Below, piece after piece: positions 34,311 to 47,700 of a stretch of DNA of 64,000 nucleotides. The stretch is taken from NCBI GenBank assembly GCA_024803745.1, contig JANJXV010000030.1, forward strand, positions 2,065,001-2,129,000, given 5' to 3'. This DNA comes from Megascapheus bottae (Eukaryota > Chordata > Mammalia > Rodentia > Geomyidae). The translations under genes were made by a program, and so were the position numbers. The notes below the pieces were generated by a model. The model made no database searches. It was not told the DNA's origin and worked only from the letters and a program-made list of their open reading frames with translations. The stretch's first letter is position 1, and every line of letters begins with the position of its first letter.

Positions 34311-34782
34311 TTACTGGTAAAAACCGTTAGTAGGAGCCTCAGTCTATTCGCATGTTAAAGGGGCCAAAAATATTGTGACAGAAAGAAATTCCATGTTAAA
34401 GGTGTATGTTTATCTTAGAGAAAATTCTCTAATCACTCCAAATCTGCTCATCGGAATTGCTTCTGTGAAGCGGCAGGAGGGAAGGGAGCCAATCCCTCCT
34501 TCCATTTCCGTTGGAATAATTCCTACTTGGGAACTTAAATGGCCTGTAGCCCCAACATAGACGAATGATTCCGAAGCTGAGACACCACCGTCTCGACGAC
34601 CACCCTCTCCGGTCATAAAACTCCATGTAGATTAAACCGCAGGTTGTTAAAGGACCCGTGGGTTCCAAAAGAACCTGGGCGATTTCACCCAGAGAGGCAG
34701 GGCGGGCCCCTTCTCCTCCAGGAGACGGCGGGGGCGGCGGAGACCTCGATGACCCGAGACCCCCGTCCGGGACCTCCACAAC
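34310..34782. other. Unassigned unique block leading into the minisatellite
   Basis: About 470 bp with no SINE match and rising CpG content towards the array. It resembles neither neighbouring gene. The first array unit appears to grow out of its last 60 bp. I cannot assign a function; a degraded retroelement or distal promoter sequence is possible. Confidence 0.4.
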
Positions 34783-37053
34783 CTCACCCCAGACCCCAGA
34801 CCCCGCCAAGACCTCCCCAACCCAACCCCAGACCCCAGACCCCGCCAAGACCTCCCCAACCCAACCCCAGACCCCAGACCCCGCCAAGACCTCCCCAACC
34901 CAACCCCAGACCCCGCCAAGACCTCCTCAACCCAACCCCAGACCCCAGACCCTGCCAAGACCTCCCCAACCCAACCCCAGACCCCGCCAAGACCTCCCCA
35001 ACCCAACCCCAGACCCCAGACCCCACCAAGACCTCCCCAACCCAACCTCAGACCCCAGACCCCGCCAAGACCTCCTCAACCCAACCCCAGACCCCAGACC
35101 CCACCAAGACCTCCCCAACCCAACCCCAGACCCCAGACCCCGCCAAGACCTCCCCAACCCAACCCCAGACCTCAGACCCCACCAAGACCTCCCCAACCCA
35201 ACCCCAGACCCCGCCAAGACCTCCTCAACCCAACCCCAGACCCCAGACCCCGCCAAGACCTCCCCAACCCAACCCCAGACCCCGCCAAGACCTCCCCAAC
35301 CCAACCCCAGACCCCAGACCCCACCAAGACCTCCCCAACCCAACCTCAGACCCCAGACCCCGCCAAGACCTCCTCAACCCAACCCCAGACCCCAGACCCC
35401 GCCAAGACCTCCTCAACCCAACCCCAGACCCCAGACCCCACCAAGACCTCCCCAACCCAACCCCAGACCCCAGACCCCGCCAAGACCTCCCCAACCCAAC
35501 CCCAGACCCCTCCAAGACCTCCTCAACCCAACCCCAGACCCCGCCAAGACCTCCTCAACCCAACCCCAGACCCCAGACCCCGCCAATACCTCCCCAACCC
35601 AACCCCAGACTCCGCCAAGACCTCCCCAACCCAACCCCAGACCCCGCCAAGACCTCCTCAACCCAACCCCAGACCCCGCCAAGACCTCCCCAACCCAACC
35701 CCAGACCCCGCCAAGACCTCCTCAACCCAACCCCAGACCCCAGACCCCACCAAGACCTCCCCAACCCAACCCCAGACCCCAGACCCCGCCAAGACCTCCC
35801 CAACCCAACCCCAGACCCCAGACCCCGCCAAGACCTCCCCAACCCAACCTCAGACCCCAGACCCCGCCAAGACCTCCTCAACCCAACCCCAGACCCCAGA
35901 CCCCACCAAGACCTCCCCAACCTAACCCCAGACCCCAGACCCCGCCAAGACCTCCCCAACCCAACCCCAGACCTCAGACCCCACCAAGACCTCCCCAACC
36001 CAACCCCAGACCCCGCCAAGACCTCCTCAACCCAACCCCAGACCCCAGACCCCGCCAAGACCTCCCCAACCCAACCCCAGACCCCAGACCCCGCCAAGAC
36101 CTCCCCAACCCAACCCCAGACCCCAGACCCCGCCAAGACCTCCCCAACCCAACCCCAGACCCCGCCAAGACCTCCTCAACCCAACCCCAGACCCCGCCAA
36201 GACCTCCCCAACCCAACCCCAGACCCCGCCAAGACCTCCTCAACCCAACCCCAGACCCCAGACCCCACCAAGACCTCCCCAACCCAACCCCAGACCCCAG
36301 ACCCCGCCAAGACCTCCCCAACCCAACCCCAGATCCCAGACCCCGCCAAGACCTCCCCAACCCAACCCCAGACCCCAGACCCCACCAAGACCTCCCCAAC
36401 CCAACCCCAGACCCCTCCAAGACCTCCTCAACCCAACCCCAGACCCCAGACCCCGCCAAGACCTCCCCAACCCAACCCCAGACTCCGTCAAGACCTCCCC
36501 AACCCAACCCCAGACCCCGCCAAGACCTCCTCAACCCAACCCCAGACCCCAGACCCCGCCAAGACCTCCTCAACCCAACCCCAGACCCCAGACCCCGCCA
36601 AGACCTCCTCAACCCAACCCCAGACCCCAGACCCCGCCAAGACCTCCCCAACCCAACCCCAAACCCCGCCAAGACCTCCTCAACCCAACCCCAGACCCCA
36701 GACCCCACCAAGACCTCTCCAACCCAACCCCAGACCCCGCCAAGACCTCCTCAACCCAACCCCAGACCCCGCCAAGACCTCCTCAACCCAACCCCAGACC
36801 CCAGACCCCGCCAAGACCTCCCCAACCCAACCTCAGACCCCAGACCCTGCCAAGACCTCCCCAACCCAACCCCAGACCCCAGACCCCACCAAGACCTCTC
36901 CAACCCAACCCCAGACCCCGCCAAGACCTCCCCAACCCAACCCCAGACCCCACCAAGACCTCCTCAACCCAACCCCAGACCCCAGACCCCGCCAAGACCT
37001 CCTCAACTCAACCCCAGACCCCAGACCCCGCCAAGACCTCCCCAACCCCGCTC
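34783..37053. repeat. 39/32-bp C-rich minisatellite upstream of EDARADD
   Basis: About 60 tandem units over 2.27 kb. The long unit is 39 bp with two AGACCCC blocks; the short unit is 32 bp with one. Units vary by C/T and G/A changes (CCCGCC/CCCACC, CTCCCC/CTCCTC). The minus strand is G-rich, with runs of 4, 4, 4, 3 and 4 Gs separated by 2-3 bases in each long unit. The array ends about 450 bp before the EDARADD start codon. Frames of up to 926 codons cross it, but they are stop-free repeat artefacts. Confidence 0.96.
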
Positions 37054-38480
37054 TTGATCCTGGCCCGCCTCCCCAGCGTTGCCCAAGACCCGGACCGAGG
37101 GGCGACCTCATCCGGGGGCGACCGGGGAGAGCACAGGCGCCCTCCAGTCCCTGCGCCCCGGGCTGCCCCGTGGCTTCTGCCCTGCGCCCTCCATGGGAGA
37201 CGGCTTGGCCCCACCGACGGCTCGGCCGAGTGTCTGGGCAGGAATCGAGGGCGACGAGGAGTGAGGAGACCGGGGAGAGGGAAAGGGAGGGAGTGAGGGG
37301 AGGAGGATGGAGGGGGGGAGCGGATGGGGGAGCGGAGGGGGGGAGTGGGAGGAGCGGAGCCTCCGCCGCCGCCGCCGCCGCCGCGGGGCGCACCGAGCGC
37401 CCAGGTTTGGTGCCCCGCGCGTGAGCCGCCGGACGTCGGGCCCGTGGGGTTCCGCTCTCCTCCCGTCCCCGCGGCCGTCCAGTCCGGCCTGGCGCCCTCG
37501 GCCGCCCGCATGGCTTCTCCGGTCGACCCCCTGCGCGCAGGTAAGGGGCGAGCGCCCGGCCCTCGCCCGGAGCGCGGTCGCGGCCCCGGGGCTCGCCCGG
37601 CCAGGGCCGCTGTGCCTGGGCCCCGCGCCGGCCCAGGGCGGGAGGGGCGGAGGCGTCCCCGGCCCACGCCGCGGCCCCGGCCAGGCGCTTTTGTTCCGGG
37701 CCCCCGCGGTGCCAGGTTACAACAAGTCCTGGCACCCGAGCGGGCTGGGCTCGGGGTGGCCTCCGGGCCCTGCTCCCCCGTCTGCCCCCTCGCCCTTCCC
37801 GGGACGGCTCCGTGCCCCGGCCCGCGTGGAGGCCCCGCCGTGGGTTTCTTGGCCCCGCGGGCCCCGGGCCTGGCCCCCGAGGCTGGCCCCGGCCTCGTCC
37901 CCGCCCTGGCCTGCGCGCCCGGGCCGCGTGCGCTCTGCCGCGTGGAACCGGCGTCCCCGGGACTTCACCGGGGAGCGGACACGCTCGCTGCCTGCAGAAG
38001 GAACAGGCCGGGTTTCCCCCGCGCCTCCTCCCCAAACCCGCTGAAGACAGAGCCTCTGCGGATGGGGAGCCGGGGTGCCTGGCCGAAGCTGCTGGGGAGA
38101 GGATTGAAGGGGGGCAGCCCACCCGCCGGGGCTGCCGTGGGGGGGGGTCCCCGAACCGCGGCTCCAGGGAAGGAGGGCTGACAGCCTGGAGGAGACTGGG
38201 GGGCGACAGAAATGGCCAGGAGTGCCGGCGGAACCCCCGCGGTGGCCGGCCCCGGCCGCCCCCCCAGGCCCGCACAGAACCACCCCACCCGACCAAGGCC
38301 TCCGCAGGCCCCTGGGGAGCAGGGGCGCGGGGCCCTCGGGTGGCTCCAGCAGGAGGACCCGTGCGTGGACGGCCTGTCCCTCGGGCGGTGTCCCCGCGGG
38401 TCACAGGCCTTCCCTGCCCTCCTGCGCCCTGAACCAGGCGGGGCCTCGCCCGCGTGCCCAGCGGGACCAGCCTGGCCCGC
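37050..38480 (+). promoter_or_regulatory. EDARADD: EDARADD CpG-island promoter and 5' UTR
   Basis: CpG-dense, TATA-less sequence contains the start codon at 37510. A (CCG)7 tract at 37363-37383 probably lies in the promoter or 5' UTR. The island begins exactly where the upstream minisatellite ends and continues about 1 kb into intron 1. Confidence 0.75.
37510..37540 (+). CDS. EDARADD: EDARADD exon 1 (isoform B start)
   Basis: Encodes [10 protein letters not shown] plus one base, then a GTAAGG donor. G at +4 but C at -3, so the Kozak context is moderate. It differs by one residue from the human isoform B start. Confidence 0.93.
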
Positions 38481-41400
38481 CTAAGCGGCCGGGTGCGTGG
38501 GGATGTGCGGTTCTGTCCCCCGTCCCGCCCTCCTGCCCCAGGCTGGGGACTCCAGACTGTTTTAAGAACCAGTATGAAAACAGCGGGGGGGGGTGTGTGT
38601 GGGAGGGGGATGGGGAGAGCTCTGAAATCCAAGTTCAAAGAGTTGCCTCGAATTCTTCTCTGGGAAGCACAAAGAGCCCCACTCTCCCAGCTCAGGAGGC
38701 TGGGGAGAAGCTCCCTCGGTTTTCTCGGATAGGACCTCTGTGAGAACTGCCCGTGCAAACGTCCTCTAGGAACGGTGGGCTCCTCTGGAATGGGGCAAGG
38801 AAGGGGAGATGGCACCAGGCTGACCTATGCCCCCAGCCTCCCCACTCGATGAGGCTGCAGATGTGGATGTCCTCATAGGTGCCGAGATGAGGCAAGGTAT
38901 CCAGGAGGGAAGCGTTCTCTCCCCCCCAGATATCCAGACGCTCCTAAAACACCAGTCGGGCAGGGCGAGGGTTGAAGCCTGGACAACCGTATAAAGCATG
39001 ATTGGACAACGAAGGTTCGACGTGGAGATGTGATTGGAGCAGGTGAAGGAGCGGTGTGATTGATTGGACAAAGAGAGTCTGGCTCAGTTCTGTAGACGAG
39101 GGGACAAGGCTGGCAACTGGGACTCTTCCTGCCTGCCTCCCCACCCCAGCGCCACAGTTCTTCCTGCCAGGATGGGGCAGGCCCTTCTGGTAGATACATT
39201 TTTGACCTACAGTCAGATGAAGCAGGTTAGAAATGTCAAGGGGGTCAGGCAGGACAAGCTAGTGTCCCTCTGGTGTCCCTTGGGGAGGTAACTGTGAGTC
39301 AGGGACTGTAGACTCAGACCAAAACATGTGGTGTCACCAAGACTGGCAGTGCAGCCCCTCCACTGTGAGCTCAGGTGGACAGGCTCTTACTGTGTGACCC
39401 CCACAGTCACCACGCATGCGCTGTGACAGGAGCGGACGACACCGAGGACCCATCCCTCTCAGCCCTACTGTTCCAGGTTAAAGGATATATGATCACCACA
39501 ACCAAATGACTCTGCTGCCTGCCTGTACAGTCTGAACGACACTGCATCAGAGACGCTCCTCGGCCTCTTCCCAGCTGATGGGGAGTGAGCTGAGGGAACC
39601 AGGTAGCTTTGAAAAGGAACCCAAGGCCAGATGGGGTGTGACAGCCCCCCACCAGCCCTAGCAGAGCAGTAGGCCTTGCCCTCCCTGAGCTTGATGTGTC
39701 TCCTTCTGCCTCAAGCTCCTCAGTGGCCCCCATTTGATGCCAGTTCCTTGTCTGGGGGTTCAGACCACTGTCACCTGAAGCCAGTAAAAAGTATGTTTTT
39801 AGAACTTTAAATAAAAATTTACTTGGTACCTAATCATTGTATTTCAGCAACCCCAAGACATCTAGGTAAGAATTTGGGGAAACTTTCTGCTTAGGAATCT
39901 GTTTCAAATAACTAGGAGTGCCCCCCCCCAACTGCCTTGCAAGAACAACTTTGGGCCTGTGAGAGCTGAGTTCCTCTGTCTTAGCCTCAGCCAGCTGCTG
40001 AGGTGCTAGGGACACATGTGGATACCACGGTGGGCAGGCTGTGTGAGCATGTTTGAGATACCCTTGACAAGTTCACAGCCTGCTGCACAGCAAAGGCTGG
40101 TGAAGTCGGGACCTTTGCAGGCAAGAAGAAAAGACCTGAACATGCCTCTGTCCCAGCTGTAAACACAACCCTTTGTGAGGCCCACCACAGCTCAATGCTG
40201 TGCTGCAGAAAATAATAAAACCCCTCCATCCCTTCCTGCCTAAGTTCCATTACCAAAACCACAGACGTGTGGCTTCTAGCCCTGTTGTCTTCTGCCTGTC
40301 TTTTGATATGTCCACACTACGCTGGTCCAAGGGGGTGGCACGCAGCTGGAATTCTCTGAAATGACAGCATGGACATCTCCAGGGCCGTTTTTGCAGGCCT
40401 GCCTAGGGTCCTAGCGTAAACGCCTACAGGTACTCCTAGGTGAGTCCTGCAGACTCGTACAGGTGAGGACCCCCCCCCCCCGCCTCCTCCACGGGCACCC
40501 AGAGCTCCTTCCTTGCTCTGCACTGCGGCCTTGGTGAGTCTGCCTTTCAGAGCCATCACCTTGACACTCTGGCTGTCTCCATGCAGATGCCCAGCTGCGT
40601 TGTCCATTCTGGGAATGGACGGTGGTTCCTGGGATTCAAGCTGTTCTGCACTTCCTGACGTATGGTCCCGTGTCTCTGTGCTCTACTAGAACACAGCCTA
40701 GTCACCATTCTTGGCACCACTGGCAAAGGTTCTTTCCATGGGTAGAAATTCTCTCCCTTCTTTTTTCTTTCCAGATCAGATGCCCAAGGAGCCAGTGGAA
40801 GACACAGACCCCAGCACTTTATCTTTCAACACGGTGGGTTCCAGATTGAACTGTTGTGGCCACACTTGGTGTTCAGCTCTCCGTATCCCCCCCCATCCCC
40901 CCCCACCCTCCCTCCATCTCTCCCTGCCCCCTTTCCTCTTCCCTCCCTCCCTCCCTCCCTTCCTCCCTCCTTTCTTCCTTCCTTGCTTTTTGTCATGGGC
41001 TTTTGTGTTCAAGGCTAGCACTCTTCCCCTTGAACCCAGCTCCACTTCCAGCTTTTTGAGCTTAATTGGGGACAAGCGTCTCACAGACTTTTCCTACCCA
41101 GTGTGGCTTTGAACCTCAATCCTCAGATCTTAGCTTCCTGAGTACCTAGGATTGAAGGTGTGAGCTAGTGGCAGCCAGCTCCACTCCCATGCCTGTGACT
41201 TGACATTTCTCAATATGATTTGCAGGAGGATCCAACACACCAAAGTTGGGATTTTTTTGACATTAAACTTCTTATCCAAGTATGGCATATGGAGCAATAA
41301 ATTTTAGATTTCTCTGAGCCAAAAAATAGTGTTAGATCCTGGTCTTGTTTTGTACATATTAGAATTTTTCTAACATCATAACAGCACTCTGGTTCTACAT

Positions 41401-41666
41401 TTATTTGCTTCTCTCCTCCTTCAGAGGAAAGCATACGTGACACCTACAGCCAACTTGGAAAGTGTCACTTTGTTCAGGCTGCAGAGCAGGAGACATGGGG
41501 AGTAGATGGCAGTGGGGGGGTCAGGACAGGGAAGGTGGGCACATTCTCAGTCCTCATGGAAGTGTTCAGACGAGGCTGTCCAGTTTAATCTGAAACAAGT
41601 TTACAGAACATTAGATACCTGAACCTGCTATCACCAAATTAAAACTACGTGACCGGCTGCACACAC

Positions 41667-41711
<45 letters not shown>

Positions 41712-44700
41712 ATGTGTACATGTACCCAGTTGTGAACAATGCCCAGAACACATGCCCATTGACTCTCACCAAAATACACACAGACCAGAGCCCCTCCATG
41801 CTGGCTGCAGGAAATAGACAGGAAGACGGAGCCTGTCCAATAGAGTGGAGGTGTGGTTGAGTGGTCAGAGCTCAAGGACAGAGAAGAAGCCTTTCTCTGT
41901 GCAGGTTCCAGCATTTGCTTCTTGGACACGTTGATTTCATTTCTACAGAAGGAGAATGAAAACAACCAATAGGTCAGGCCCATTGCTAACTCCACGAAAA
42001 CCTTCCAAGACTTTAATCAGAAGTTAGGACTTATCCTGCACCAAGTTTTCATTACATTTGGATCTTCTGCCTGACATTTAAAACTAACCCTTCTCTTTTG
42101 TTTGTTTCTACAGTCAGACAAATACCCCATTCAAGACACTGGACTCCCAAAAGGTATGTACAAATAACATAACTACTTGGATTTCTGATTAATGTTTTGA
42201 ACCACGCATTAATGAAAGTAATTTTTCACTGTTTAAAAGTGTAAAGCAGGGCCGGGAGTTTGGCCTAGTGGTTAAAGTGCTTGCCTAGCATGCATGAAGA
42301 CCCGGGTTCGATTCCTCGATACCACATACATAGAAAAAAGCTGGAAGTGGTGCTGAGGCTCAAGTGGTAGAGCTCTAGCCTTGAGAAAGTCCAAGGACAG
42401 TGCTCAGGCCCTGAGCTCAAGCCCAAGACTGGCAAAAAAAAAAAAAAAAAAAAAAGTGTAAAGCAGAAACATGCTAGCGCTTAGCTCATGGCATGATATA
42501 CAATGTGTCTCAGAATGTAATTTTGTTACAATGTTTAGTTTTAGCGAATGATTTTGTTAAATGTATAATTGGGAGCTAGGCGGCTCACACCTGTAATCCC
42601 AGGTATTGAAAAGCTGAGATTTGAAGATCATGATTGGAAGCCACCCTAGGCAGGAAAGTCTGTAAGACTCTTATCTCCAATTAACCACCCAAAAAGCCAG
42701 AAGTCAAGCTGTGGCTCAAGTGGTAGAGTGCTAGCCTTGAGCAAAAAGAAGCTCTGGGACAGTACCTAGGCCCCAAGTTCAAGCCACATCATAGGCAAAA
42801 TAAAAAAAGCATATAAACTGTGGCTGAGGTGGTAGAGAGCCGGACAGTGAGGGAAAGAATCAGATACTGAATTTGAGTCCCAGTTTTGTACCCCAAAATT
42901 TTATTATTATTTTTGTAGGTTATTGGGGCTTGAACTGAGGAACCCGTGTGTGTTCCCGAGCTGTTTTGCTGGTGCTCTACCACTTTGAGCCCGAGTTCCA
43001 TTTCTGGCTGGCTCTGAACTATGTTCCTCAAATCTCAGCCTCCTGAGTAGCTCGGATTACAGATGTGAGCCACCAGCACCTGATACACAAATTATCTTGT
43101 CATCAGTTATAGATTGTGTCTCTGCTGTTTTTACCAAGCATAAAAACATAAGCAGCTTGAGTTTTATGCTGCTCATTTTTAAACGAAGGCCAAAGTGGAG
43201 TGTTTTCTAATGATGTGGAAATGGAGTGCAGTTCTGGAGTTTGAATCTGATGCATTATTATGCTTTCATTCTCATCTGGAACAAACACCAGGTTTTGGGG
43301 TGCCTTCTGTGGCACCTCTTTTCTGGCAGTTCTGCCACAGGTCTGCAGGCTCTTGACTCCCGTGATGTCAGAGTTCCCGTCATGTAGCTCCTGATGCCAT
43401 AGGGGAAACACTGGCTTCCATGCTCGGAAGACACATTTTGAGAGGGGGAAAAATAGTGCTTGGCAAAACACATGAAGAGTTGGTCATCCCAATGTTGTTT
43501 TCTTTTTCTCTGTTGCTTCAAAAGATTTATAAATACCGTTTATTTTACTTCTGATAGTTTGGTAGGCCTTGGATGGGACTTTGACATGGGGTCCACGTTC
43601 AGTTGGTGATTTTGTCTGGGACCTCCCACGGTGAGGACATCAAGCCACTGGTTTTGAGAGTCACCTTTGGGCTCCGGAGAGCAGAAGACCTGGGCATGCC
43701 TGGTGTGCTGGCCCACAGACACTTTTCCTTTCCTGGGTCTCAGCCCACCTGGGGGAGCAGAGGTGGGGGGAGCCACTGCCTCTGTCCAGGCCACCGTGGA
43801 ATTCTTCCAGAAGGGGAGGCGAGTGCCTTCTGCCCACCTCACAGCAGCCATCCTAGGCCCAGGCTGACGCGCCAGTCAAGCGCTGCTCAGGATGGCGGTA
43901 GCTGGCCCAGGTGGCCAGGGAGGATCAGCAGACTCCTGGCTTGTTGAGGGCTTTTGCCTGACCCCGGGCACCGTCCAGGTAGAGAGCTCGGCTCTGACTG
44001 CAGGCCTGGGCCTGCATGGACTGCCAGTCCACACCGAGTAGTCTAGCCCATCTGAGCAGCTTTCACCCTGGGACAAGATCATTGTAGGTGAGCGAGGCGG
44101 GGAGACTCCTGACAAAGAGAGCACAGCCCCCATCTGGGGACAGCTGCCAGTGGATCCCAGCAGCCCCTCCGTCCCCAGGGAGTTACTTAGTAACAGCAGT
44201 TCACAAATTCTGTCCTTGACCTTGGTGGGGCCATCCTGTTCCTTATGCCAGTGGTTTTGATGACCTTGGCTCTGAGGATGAGAAAAGCTCCCGCTGCAGG
44301 ATGATAAGACACCAGGCAAGGACAGTTGAAACAAACCGCAGTTGAGGTGTCGTGTGTCCCGAAGGCACACAAGGGCACTCCACCTTGCAGGACCACGCTG
44401 GGCTCTACTGGGGAACAGAGCAGAAAGCCAGCGGTTGTGTGATTAAACAGGCAGCATGCCTGAGGTCCCCATGAGGAGGAGACTGGCTTTAATTATTCCA
44501 CGGGCCATCAAGGCCTGGAACCCGTAAAACAGGGCAGGCAGGCCTGGTCCCTGCAAGGCAGACAGTGGAACAGACTTTGTCTCAGGAGAGGCAATGAGAA
44601 GAGAACTTGCCATTAGGCAATTTAAGCCCTACCAGTTTTTACCAGAGGTCAAGGCAAGCTTGTGATACAGAGCCTTCATCTTAGTGTGAACAGCAGAGGG

Positions 44701-47700
44701 TGTCCTTTCCAGTCAAGTTGTGTGTGTTTTTCCCTAGCTGAGGAGTGTGACACAATAACGTCAAACTGCCCACCAAGTTCTGCCGATCCAGATCAGGAGG
44801 TAAGGATCGTCAGTGCCTCGTCACCTCCCTTCGGTACTCACTAACCCACCTTCCTCTCGTTGTTGTCGTTATCTTGCCAGTTCTGGAGCATGAACTCAGC
44901 TGGGCACTGTCCCTGAACCTCTTTTGCATACGGCTAGTACACTACCACTTAAGTCACAGTGCCACTCTGGCCCACTCTGTGTATGTGATACCGAGGAATG
45001 GATTCCAGGGCTTTGTGCTTGGAAGGCAAGCACTCTACCACATTCCCAGCGCAGATCGCTTCTGGGGCTTGGACTCTGGGCCTGGGCGCTGTCCCCGAGC
45101 TCTTCAGCTCAAGACTACTGCTCTACCCTTGAAACACAGCCCCGCTTTTTTGAACGATCTCATACAGTGCTTTAAAAGTAAAGAATGGTCAGACAAGGGG
45201 CACGCACCTGTAATCCCGACATTTGGGAGGTTGGGAGGTTGCAGCTGAAGGATCTTGAGTTCAAGGCCAGCTTAGGCTGTGTTTAGGGAGACTCTATCTC
45301 AAGGTAAACAAATAGTAAAGAACAAATAGCAGAACGTTGAGGTAACAAAATAACTTTGAATTATCTCGGTAAGGTAGCATATCTACCACTGTTTTGTCAC
45401 TTGAACTACTGGTCTCTTCAGTCCGTTCTGTAGCATAAATATGAATTATGATTGAGAACAGAATGTGAGTGTTAGCCGGACAGGAGAGTCGCTCTCTTTC
45501 ACATGTCATTGATACACAGGAGGGAAAATTATGAGCCAACAGAACTGGATAATGCGCTGGTGGCTCACGCCTGTAATCCTAGCTCCTTAGGAAGCTGAGA
45601 TCTGAGGATATTGATTCAAAGCCAGCCTAGGAAAATAAGCCTGTGAGACTCTTATCTCTCTTTTCTCCAATTAACCCCCTGAAAACTGAAAGTGGCACCG
45701 TGAGTGGTAAAGGGACATTTTAGCCCAGGCTGGCTGTGAACTCTGATCCTACATCTGAGCCTCCTGAGTAGAGGATGACAGCCCTGAGCAACAGGCACCT
45801 GGCTGAGGAGAGCCGTCTCTCTCAGAGAACCAGAGGGCAGAAAATGCCGTAAAGAAAGCACTGGAAGGTGTGGAGCCGCCTGGAATCACGAGTCTGTGCT
45901 AGAGCGTGTTCCAGCATTCTGGCCCTGCAGCATAGCAGGTGATGCTTGCAGAGCCAGCTCCCCTCCTGCAGACCCCCCCCCAGCCATGCCTGGTGGCTCC
46001 AGGCACTGACTGCACCCGAGCTGAGTCGCTGGGACTGTGTCTCCTGCTCTTCATGGCCCGGAAAGTTAGACTTTATGTGTCACTGTTCAGTAATGGTGGG
46101 CCAAAGCGAGGCAATGAGACCTCCAAGGGTTTCCCAGACTCTAGAGCTCTGAACCAAACGGACCTTCCTTCCTTCCTTTCTTCTTTCCTTCCTTCCTTCC
46201 TTCCTTTCCTCCTCTCTCTCCCTCCCTTCCTTTCCTCCTCTCTCTCCCTCCCTTCCTTTCTTTCTGGGGTGCGCGCGCTTTGCACTCTGGTTGCTCACGA
46301 GTGGCATTCTACCACTTGAGCCATGCCTCCAGTTCCAGCCTTTTGCTTGTTAATTGCATTTAAAGAGTCTCACAGATTTGTTTGCCCTGGTTGACTTTGA
46401 ACTGTGATCCTCAGGTCTCAGCCTCCTGGATAGGTAGGATTGTAGGTGTGAGCCACCAGAGCCCAGCTTTTGTTTCTTTCTAAATTATCCAGACATTAGA
46501 AAACAGACTAAGCCCTGAAGGGGCCCTTAGAAGCTAGAAGGCAGAATAGGAGCGAATGCTCCTGGAACAAAGTTGGGTCGCTCTTTGAGAGGCAGAATCC
46601 CATGCAACAGACTGGTGGCTTTGGTAGAGAGTAAGGGGCTCTCTGCTGGAAGAGAGCCGAAGCCACGGTGTGCACAGGGAGATCTGCTCCTGCTGGGAAG
46701 TCAGACACCAGCCCGACAGGTCCCTGCCTGCCCCTCTGGCCGCACAGCGGTCTTGTCAAGCTCTGACAAGACCCACTTCACCCAGCCAGGAGCCCTTCAA
46801 TTGTTTCTTCCTCTGAGGGAGAATCCAACAGCACTGGTTGCTTTATGAGTCCTCACCTCACCCTTGCTGTGAAGTTTCTAGAATGAGGAGCCGCTGCTAT
46901 GAGGTGAAACTATAAAAACAGTTTTTACTTAGGGAAAAACCTCACGTTTTAGCAGGGACCACAAATACCACAATACCTGTCAACCTCTAGCATCCATGCA
47001 TTTTGATACGACCTGCAGTTCCTGTTCTGTTTTGAAGAGCCAAGTTTCTGATCCACCAAGCAGAACTGCGCTGATAAAAGCACACACAGACCTGCCTGGT
47101 CTTGCTAGAAACACGCAGATGCTCAGAGGCCAGCTGTGAGCTATGAATGGAGGTCCTGACTCTGGGTTTCTACACGTGGGCTACATGAAGTCATTCCTGT
47201 CCTCCATAGGCTACCTGTGGCTTGTAGCTCACACACACACACACACACACGCCTGGTTCAAGCAAATAAGAAGGATTGAAGTGAGTTCAGCAAGCTGGTT
47301 TGGTTGTTCTAATAAAGACAGTGAGTCAAGGAAGAGGACTCAAAGCAAGGATTGCTTTGAGTCTTCAGGGAGGGTTCACAGGAGATTAGAGTGGGCTTGG
47401 ATGGAGGACACACTACTACAGACGACTGAGACCTGGGGCTGTGAGCTTCCAGCAAGGAGAAAGGCTTCACAGAGTCAAGGACGACTGCTTAAGAGGGTGT
47501 AGAACACACCATCACTGTGGAGTTAGCACTTTCATGTGTGGATAGCCACTGGGCCTGAACTCAACACTGTGTTCTCACTTGGGTTTTTTTTTCCTCTCTC
47601 TCTATCTCAAGGCTGGTCCTCTACCACTTGAGCCACAGCTCTACTTCTGGCTTTTTGCTGGTTACTTGGAGATAAGAGCCTCATGGAATTTTCTGCCCAG

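Noticed and set aside
22040..37000. Alternative first exon of EDARADD (isoform A, MGLRTTKQ start)
   Set aside because: Looked for but not recognised; it may be outside the window or too diverged to see by eye.
34644..37424. Open frame of 926 codons (Pro-rich, PRPQTP repeats) and G-rich counterparts on the minus strand
   Set aside because: Open only because the minisatellite unit has no stops in any plus frame; frames interchange between 39- and 32-bp units; no splice or start context and no known family.
36833..38815. 660-codon minus-strand frame over the EDARADD island
   Set aside because: Overlaps the real EDARADD exon 1 antisense, is CpG-rich low complexity, and has no recognisable domain.
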